Of a stretch of 64,000 bases of DNA, positions 55,917 through 64,000 are shown piece after piece; position 1 is the first letter of the stretch; each line of letters opens with the position of its first letter. This stretch comes from Stramonita haemastoma (lineage: Eukaryota > Mollusca > Gastropoda > Neogastropoda > Muricidae). The notes under the pieces are model-generated. The model saw only the letters and a list, made by a program, of their open reading frames with translations, was not told the DNA's origin and did no database searches. A program made the translations under genes and the position numbers. The stretch is taken from assembly GCA_030674155.1 (NCBI GenBank), contig CM060334.1:32557517-32621516 (forward strand). Direction: 5' to 3'.

Positions 55917-56852
55917 AAGTCAGCAACGCAATATCGACCGACGGTGTTCAGTCACACCTCACAACCATGTCCACTTCTTGTGTAAGTTTTCATTCTCAAG
56001 ATAATGGCTTCTTTATCAATTTTATTTTTTTAAAAGGATGATTGGGGGGGGGGGGGGGGGGGGGTCTTTTCCCATTCGTTTGCTCGAATTTAAGATAAAT
56101 AAATAAACCAGATACACCCACTCTCTCTTTCAAAAGCTCTATGCTTTATTCGCCTTCAAAGAATAATGTATTCTGTGAACAATTCTGCGTGCACCCACTG
56201 ACTAAATAAAAACTGAACCCGTCAATACTGACTGTAAAGAGACGACTGTTGGTCACAGACCCTGCCTGCCATCAGGCTATTGGTTCTCCACTCCACCTAT
56301 CCCCAACCTTCTTTGTTGACTCAACGGATCGTTATCATAAATTAACCCCTTCCTCCCCACCCCACCCCTCCTTCCCTATGGACTGACAAAACTGTCTTCA
56401 GAAGGAAGACATGATTAGATGTGGAGAGAGTTATTTATCACGTAGCCTAAAGCACACCAGATAACGTGCTAAGCATAGAGACACGTCATTATGATTAACT
56501 CTCCAATATGGAGGGGGTCAGATGTGGAAAGGTAGGTTGGGGGGGGGGGGGGGGGGGTTGGGGGGGGAGGTGGGGAGGTGATGGAGGCCAGGGACACTAT
56601 ATCAGGGGATAGGGGGGGGGGGGGAGAAAGGAGTTGTGTGAATATTAAAAACAATCACGAAATAATCTTGTCCTGTCTGGGTTTTGTGGACGTAGGTACA
56701 ACAGGCATGCTGTTTTCTGCTCAAAAAGTTGATCTGTGGGCTTGGGACTGTTTGCCTGTTTACATTGGACCCAATTCCAGCATCTGCATTTGAAAACATT
56801 CTATCAGTTTTCTTAAATTAATTCCCCCCCCCCCCCCCAAACACGCACACAT

Positions 56853-56884
<32 letters not shown>

Positions 56885-57092
56885 TCCTGATGTAACACAG
56901 CCAGTGATAATCAGCACACTTCAAGCTGTACTCTCTGCACACTTTCTTTGCCAACTGTACTATCTCTGCCTCCCAAGTTAATGCTTTAATCACGTTCATT
57001 ACACCTGGACTCCATCTTCTTGCCTACCCCCCCCCCCCCCCCCCCCCCCCCCAAAGACAATACCATACTTATCTGAGATAACACACCCCCCC

Positions 57093-57093
<1 letters not shown>

Positions 57094-57157
<64 letters not shown>
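57094..57157. repeat. (C)64 homopolymer
   Basis: An uninterrupted run of about 64 C inside a C-rich stretch from about 57027 to 57200. The complementary strand is a G tract able to form quadruplexes. Its true length is uncertain in any assembly. Confidence 0.9.
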
Positions 57158-57961
57158 ACCACCCTCCCCCCCTCCCCCCCTCTCCACACCACCCCCCCCA
57201 GCTCTCCACAAATCTGATCGCCGACACCTCTACCTAGGCTAACCAACAATCCACTCTGGTTCAATATTGAGCATGACCAACATGACACATCCAGGCTTGT
57301 GCATTACTGAGATGGCCATAACACACTGTCGTCTCTTCACTCTCCACTGCCCTGTTACTTGTATTGTGCTCTGTTTGCTCCTAGTCTGTTGACAAGTTTC
57401 TTCCCCTTTCCTTTCTCCTACATGAGCAAACCTATACCTTCTGGGGAAAACGATAACATTTAAAGAGATTGACCATGTACCTTAGACAAGCAAATAAGAT
57501 AATGTGATCAGGGTAAATGAAAAGTTCTTGGGGAAAGGGGCTGGCTTTGGGAGGGGTGGGATGGGGGGGGCGGGGTACTGGAGGCTGGCCTGAATCGAGA
57601 AAAAAGCTGTGGAATGGGCACAAAGTAAATTCTTGATTATACAAAAAAGAACAGTGAGGAAATCATCTCTATACAGTCTCGTGTAAGTGATTCTGTGAAC
57701 GATAGGAGCATCCGCTAAACGACTGGCTATAGTGTTTTGTTCATAGTGTTGGAAACAACCCCGATTGTTTTCACTAAAACTTTAGTGACACCGACCATCC
57801 ACAGTTTTTAAGGCATATACCCCCTCTTATGTCAGTAATTACTGGTCAACATAAGTTCAAGTATAATGATGGTAAGAAATTGGTATGTATCAAATCGACA
57901 AGCAATGATGCATAAGCAGACAGCAGAATGAATAACATGCTAAGACAGACATTATCTTGAA

Positions 57962-57975
57962 AACACACACACACA

Positions 57976-58006
<31 letters not shown>

Positions 58007-58012
58007 CGCACG
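57962..58012. repeat. (CA)n microsatellite
   Basis: About 24 CA units with one interruption. Confidence 0.95.
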
Positions 58013-60899
58013 CTCTTCCTCTTCAGACAAACTTCATGACAGTTAGATCTACGGTGCGAGACAAATGCAGCGAGAATTCTTAAGAGGTATATTCATGATA
58101 CTGGGGCCTGGAGGTTAGATAATTATAGTGAAATACAGAGCGATGTATAAGTTACCAGAACTTGCCTGAAGTATGCTTCTAGATTTCAATATGTTATGGG
58201 TTGGTTTGTGTGTGTATATGTTCAATACAGCAAAGCATGGAAAAAGAGATTGGGGTAGGTGGGGGGAAAACTCACTGGAAATCATGCTGTAGCAATAGCT
58301 AATTTGATATTCACTGTAACAAAAAAAGAAGAAGACTGATTTGGATATAGATCTATATAGATCAAACTCAAACATGTTTGTACAAAGTCGTTTTTTTTTG
58401 TTTTTTTAAAAAATCAAAACTGTAATATATGTATTTGCCATGAACTCAAGCTTGTCTGCACAGGGTCGAAATAATGGACACAGGGTGAGAGGATGAATGT
58501 CAGGTAAGCACCTTTCGACATATCCTGGTCCACTTTCTTCCACTGTGTACACACAAACCGTGATAAACTTCACCACACTGTTGACATTCCAAACTAGTGA
58601 ATCATTCTGATAACAGCCAGAATTTATCAGCGCACTCCAACTGTATTATCTGCTCTCTGCAATTCTCGTTTGTCTATATATCCGACGCTACAAATCAAAT
58701 AGTGTTCACAGTTCACAACCCCCTCCACCTCTTTCACTGTGAACTATTTTTGTCCCCGTGACGATAATCAAACTCCTCGTCTAAGATAAGGCAGGTATTT
58801 CTTTGTTTGCTCAAATCCATCAAATCTTATCCGTTCATCTAAGCCGTCTATGCTCCATGCTTGCTTTCCCCTTGCAAAGTGTATTTAGCTGAACTATGGA
58901 GCCCTCCCTCCCACTGACTACACTACACTGAGCTGGTCAATGTTGACTGTGGGGATGACTGTGTTGTCACAGACCCTGCCACCACACTGTTGTCTCTCTA
59001 CTCCCCTGCCCCCAGTGCTCTGTCTGTTTACTCCCCCACACTTCACAGTTCTCCCCTATATTGGAAAACTCCCCACTGAGAAAAGACATTAATGGGTGGA
59101 GAGAAATTTACCGTGTACCTGTGGGAGCACATAGTATAATATTTGATCAAAGTTATGTACCATGGAGCTAAAGGGGGGGGGGGGGGGACTGGAAGTTTGC
59201 TTTGAAGCAAGAAGGAAGGAAAGGAACGCGAATGGTGAGTAAATATTGAATACAACTGTAATGAAGTGGTCTTGCTTAGCTGATGAGGGCAGTGCCAACT
59301 TTGTGTACTGCAAGTAATAGAAACGTCTGCTGAGAGGTTAGTTTGCTATTGACAATGGTTTAGTTGTTCTTGGTCTCCACTGACAACAATACCAGCCACA
59401 AACATAAAATGACGTTTCAATTAAATAACCCATAGATCTGGTTCCTGAATCAGTCATGACTGATAAAAGCAAGTTCAAGTAGCCAATGGTGAGAAATAAA
59501 TGTTATCATCTACAACACTGGAGCACATGCCAATTTTAAGTTAAAGAATTTGTTTTTTTTTTGTTTTTGGATTTGGTTTAAAGGATTTGGTTCGGTTTTT
59601 TTTTTTGGGGGGGATACTACATATCAACCAGCTGATAAAACTGATGATGACAATATTAAAGGCACATCTATGCTATAAACTCAAACATGCTAGACTGATT
59701 CCAACTGAGAAGATGCCTGCTCAGCAAGAGCTGCTGACCAGACTGTGGTCATTTCCTTACACTGTGTACACACAAACTATGATTATCTTCAAAGCAATGT
59801 TGACATTCCCAGTGCATCATTCTGATGTAACAGCCAGCGTTTATCAACATGCTTCAACTATTTCACGTGCTAGATTTGCCCTTCCCTTTGTCTACACTCG
59901 CTACATACAATTCCATTGATTGTCACAGTTCATAACCCTCTCCATCTATCTGTAAAACTATTTCTGTCCCCAAGATGTTATCAACCTTTTTTTTTTTGTA
60001 TGCTCTAATCCAACAAATCGTGTCTGTTTGTTCTGTCTAAGCCTTTTTATGCTCCCCACTTTCTTTCCCTTCAAACGTGTATTGAACTAAACCACAGAGC
60101 ACACCCACTGACTGAACTGAGCCGTTCAATATTGACTTTGGGGATGGATGACTGTGTTGTCACAGGCCCTGCCATCCCATTATTCTCTACTCCAGAGCTC
60201 TGTCTGTTCACCCTTTGTTTATAAATCCTCTCCCTTCCCTTCCTCTCTTCCCTAGCCAACTCTTACTTGAAAAAAAAGGCATTGATCACTAGAGGGAGAT
60301 TTGCTATGTACTGGTGGGCACACAATGAGATAAGGGCCATGTACCGTACTGGATGCCAGTTTGGCTTGAACCAATGGAGGAAACAATGAGAAAATATTAA
60401 CTATCGAGAACAGTAAATGATCTCCTACTACAAGTCTTTGTTTAGATGATAAAGACACTGTTTACATCCATTGTGTGAATGAAAAGAACATCCAAGCTAA
60501 AGCCTAGGTTTTCTTTGTTTCCTTTGTTCACAGTGAGTTAGTGATCACTGGATTTGGCTGTTCCCAGTTTTCCTGGACAAACTTGATCGGTTAATCCTCT
60601 GTCAATGACAAAGAGTCCCATGCTTTCTTTTCCTTCAAACGTGTATTGCTGTGCAATGCATGCCAAGCACCCACTGAGCTGGTCAATGTTGACTGTGGGG
60701 ATGGATGACTGTTGTCACAGACGTTGCTACCTTTACACTGTTGTCTCTCTACTCCCTATGTTTTACTCTCTGCTTTGTCATCATAAATCCCCCCTCCTTC
60801 ACCCATGGACAAAATTCCCTCATCAGTCAGACAACAGTTTATGATTGTTGGGAATCGGTTTGCTGTGTACCTGTGGCCACAAAGAGATACCATGATCCA

Positions 60900-62940
60900 C
60901 ACTGTGTGCAATGGAAAATGGACGGAGTTTGCACAGAACTGGAAAAAAAATGGGAAAGGAAAAAGTCAGGTACGATAAAGTAAATAAACTGCAGAGTGGT
61001 GTCTATTCTGTTTTGGTTAAATAAGCGAGGCACTTCCATCTTTAGTTGTGTAGGTGATAGGAACAACCACAGAGAGCCAGGCCACCTGATAGTACTCATC
61101 TCGGAGCTAAGTACTTCTAGTTTGCTGGCGACCTCAGTACACTGGCCTTCTGTATCATAGTCTCGGCTTTTTTAAACCACACACACACACACACACACAC
61201 TCCCATGACATTCACTACTGGCCCGAGTGCAGTTCAAGCAGCAGATGACTAAACAATCATCGTATGTTATCAGCAAAGGACAACCAAGCAACAGTGGACA
61301 GTGATAGTGACTTACTGTCTGACCAAACAGGTCCAATTTCATACAATACAACCCATATAAGCATTTTTCACCCCACATGTCCGCCCTTAAGTCGGTTCTG
61401 ATGCAAGTGTATGAAGTAATCAGCTTATTTCTGCTAACTGCCATATTAGTAAGGAACAATTGTGTTAGAGGACTATGTGTAACAGAATATGGTCCACAAA
61501 ATATGATTGGCAAAGAACAAGCTTACACACATTACAAGCAGCTCTTCCAAAAAATGGACAGGGCATAGAGAAAGGGAAACATGGAAGAGCCTTTCCTGCT
61601 CTATTGCCGCTGCCCCCCCACCCCCTCCCCTCATGTTCTGTTTTGCTCATTGTTTGGTTATAAACGCCTTCATTTCTGTTCTTCCTCTCTCGAGGAAAGA
61701 CGCAAGAGTATAGGCACACCATGATACATGATACGGTGTAACATAGTTTAAGGTTTTTTTCTTTTTTATTTGAGGGGATGGATGGATTGGAGCCTTTGAA
61801 GGGCCCCAGAGAGAGAAAAATATAGCAGCTAGGAAATGATCTCTCTATTCCTTCCTCTTTGGGTATCGCAAGCACTTTTAACTTTTATTCTGAGAATGAC
61901 ATGACTGTTTGTTGAGAGCAGGCAAACCAGCACATTTAATTGCTGGTCCCAGTCCTCTATTTACTTGGACTTCAGTGACATCAAACATTATCTGATTTTT
62001 TTTTTTTTTACACTCGCCGACTCCCCGAGTTAAGTCATTACTAGTCCAAATACCATTTTAAACTACAATCAGATATCACGGTCAGATTACCTTCCTAACT
62101 ACGACACGGATGAAGCATTATCAAATAATAGTCTTGGTAACCAACTGTTCGAGTATTAACTGACTGGCATATATTTGTGTGCATGCATGTGTACGCTTGC
62201 ACACACACATAACTGTGTATCAACTGACACATACTTTGTATGTGTGCGCGCACACACACGCACGCACACACACACACTATGCGCGTATTAACTGCCTGGC
62301 ACATACTTGCATGCAAACACACACACACACACACGCACACGCACACACAGACACGTCTGTCTGCCAGTAAAACGTATTCCAGCAGCCGGCTAGCAAAATA
62401 CAAATCTGTAACCCATGACTATGAATCTAAATGAAACCTATTAGATTTTCAATCCATTGTACTCTTCAGCTGCAAACGATGGCTAAGGAAAACAATCAGA
62501 AGAATGAGTGTTTTATGTAAGGAAACTGAACAGCGACAAGCTTCAGACTAAAGCCTATAATTACCACTAAATGTAGCAGTTTTTCTGTGACCTTAATCCA
62601 GGCTATGAGAAGTCCCAAGTCAGTACAAAGCAAGGATAAAAAGATACCATGTCCGGTAAAGCACCACTTGACATACCGCCAATCCACTCCCCTCACAGCA
62701 AACACGAACTGAAACCATCTTTATCACTACCATCATGACTTATCACTACACTTTACAGTCACTATCTACTGTCTACTGGTTCCTACCCGGTCTCAAGTTC
62801 GGGTATCACCTGGACAATGATGTTGAAAGTTCATTTTGTTCATTGTGCCTACAACACGAGTCAATCTTATATAAGCTACGACAATCTTGATGACACTTGA
62901 CTGCAACAATCTACACTCTCTGGACATTCTACAGACAAGT
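60900..62940. other. No gene recognised
   Basis: AT-balanced sequence with short CA/GCAC tracts (61178-61201 and about 62200-62350) and only short open frames. Confidence 0.5.
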
Positions 62941-62949
62941 CCAGTTCTA

Positions 62950-63215
62950 AGAAAGTCCTTTGGACGAGACTATAAACCAAGGGCCTGTGTGTAAACACAC
63001 GCAAACATCTTGTGCACATGTTAACACCCATTCTACCTTTTGGAAGAGTAGGCTATTGTGTGCCTGTCGGAATGGACTTTTTTTTTTTTTTAATGTATGC
63101 ACACTAGCGTCGTATTTAGACATTATCAAAGGTGTCAGAGTGTGACTACCTTTATGGTAGGCAAAAATGGTCGCATATGCAAAATTTCACTATTGATGAA
63201 CCTTGGCGCTCTAGT
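62950..63215 (+). mobile_element. SINE family 1 (sense), core to tail
   Basis: The core (gtcctttggacgagactata, aaccaagggcctgtgtgt), the middle (gagtaggctattgtgtgcct) and the tail (aaaaatggtcgcatatgcaa, tgatgaaccttggcgctcta) are in order on the + strand. Confidence 0.72.
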
Positions 63216-63229
63216 CCAGAAAAGAAATC

Positions 63230-63302
63230 GGTGTATTGGCGGGCTTGAAACTGAGACCATCACACTGGGGGCTCAACACTCCAACCACTAGGTTGTCCCC
63301 CC
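63230..63302 (-). mobile_element. Second SINE head (antisense) abutting the previous copy
   Basis: The + strand ends ccaaccactaggttgtcccc. Its reverse complement gives ACAACCTAGTGGTTGGAG (A box) and, about 35 bases later, GTTTCAAGCCCGCC (B box). It lies tail to head with the sense copy. Confidence 0.55.
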
Positions 63303-63693
63303 CCCTTCTGCACATTTAAAGCCGAGCCAACCATCGGTTCTCTTTTCTTTCTCCAGTCTAAATAGCAAAAAAATGATACGTGTTACAATTCCTCTACATC
63401 CCCAAGTAATTCCATCCTTCTCAATCACAGCTTCACATCGATCATCTGCCCCATCTCTCTCTCTGTGTGTGACAAGGCAGAACCCCTGACCTTAACCCTA
63501 ATCTGTTTACCCTGTCATAAGAGAGACACGCTAAACGTAACCGTCTACTGACACTTGTCCACTCTACTGCATGCAAGGCTGACACAACCCACATAAACGA
63601 ATAAGCTGGTGATGTTGACGTAAGTCGATTCAAATGCAAGGTTAACTTTTGGCATCAATATTTAAATAAGAGAATAGCACATTGCAATAGGAT

Positions 63694-63870
63694 CTTCAGT
63701 CAACCTTGACATACATTGGTATGTGTTGACAAAATCTCTAGCCAATATTGACACAGGAGCTTAGCAAGCTGTCATTAACATTGCAACCAAGATTGATATA
63801 ACAGATTAGTCAGCTGTGATCAACTCTACAGTCAGTGTTGACAAAAGAGATTCGATGTGTTGTGACTGAT
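63694..63870. repeat. 45-bp degenerate tandem repeat, four copies
   Basis: Units start at about 63694, 63736, 63781 and 63826. Each has CTNYAGYCAAYRTTGACA near its start and a GYTGT...TAAC-like end. Spacing is 42, 45 and 45 bases. Confidence 0.85.
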
Positions 63871-64000
63871 AAAAGGTACAGGTAATGGTGTCCTATAACC
63901 TATGTGGTTGTAGGGGAGCGAGGCATCCGAGACCTCAGCTTCTTCAGGAGCCTGCATATTGAGGGTGGCGCATATCTCCTCTTCCTCACTGCTTTACCTT

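Larger units (their letters stand above)
51270..60900. repeat. Degenerate long-unit repeat array (about 1-1.7 kb units, 8 anchored copies)
   Basis: A TCAATRTTGACTGTGGGGAT anchor with GACTGTGTTGTCACAGACCC recurs at about 52491, 53479, 54610, 56222, 57261, 58937, 60126 and 60683. Many copies share an upstream block (gtgtacacacaaac..., ttgacattcc..., cagccag.atttatcagc) and a downstream block (ctctgtctgttgac, gagagatttatc, gataa.gttatgtac). Copies at 53270-53600 and 58730-59010 are alike over more than 250 bases. No open reading frame is shared. Confidence 0.8.

Overview
This is a window from an animal nuclear genome. Introns are large, splice sites are canonical GT-AG, simple repeats are very dense, and there are tRNA-derived SINEs and decayed LINEs. 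The one clear gene is the 3' two thirds of a Groucho/TLE transcriptional corepressor gene on the + strand. Its protein and the types of interspersed repeat suggest a lophotrochozoan, probably a mollusc. That placement is an inference; nothing here names a species.

Layout. 1-10222 holds no recognised exon and is probably intron of the same gene, because the N-terminal Q domain of Groucho is not in the window. Fourteen exons lie between 10223 and 31298. They encode about 524 residues: the end of the GP region with a nuclear localisation signal, the CcN casein-kinase-2 motif, the Ser/Pro-rich SP region and the whole C-terminal WD40 propeller with its stop codon. Every exon junction agrees in phase except at two places. 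The exons at 14279 and 21502 each appear to lack one base in a C run, most likely assembly errors. After 31298 comes a probable long 3'UTR with poly(A) signal candidates at 34067, 37254 and 41002. From 36 to 42 kb there are relics of RTE-like LINEs and a foldback element. From about 44 kb to the end I see no convincing gene. The main structure there is a degenerate array of 1-1.7 kb repeat units (about 51.3-60.9 kb), with SINEs, very long G/C homopolymers and a 45-bp tandem repeat at 63.7 kb.

The most unusual pattern is inside the Groucho gene. In four introns a tandem repeat runs up to, or within tens of bases of, the 3' splice site, and each repeat unit carries its own YAG acceptor-like motif. 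Examples are 13.0-14.2 kb, 19.83-19.88 kb, 22.66-22.85 kb and 26.3-27.2 kb. A fifth acceptor (29221) is abutted by a LINE fragment. A 200-bp module with a palindromic TATA-like core is also duplicated on either side of the J and K exons.

One gene product is visible. Groucho/TLE proteins are nuclear corepressors recruited by DNA-binding factors (Hairy/E(spl), Engrailed, TCF, Runx) through the WD40 domain.
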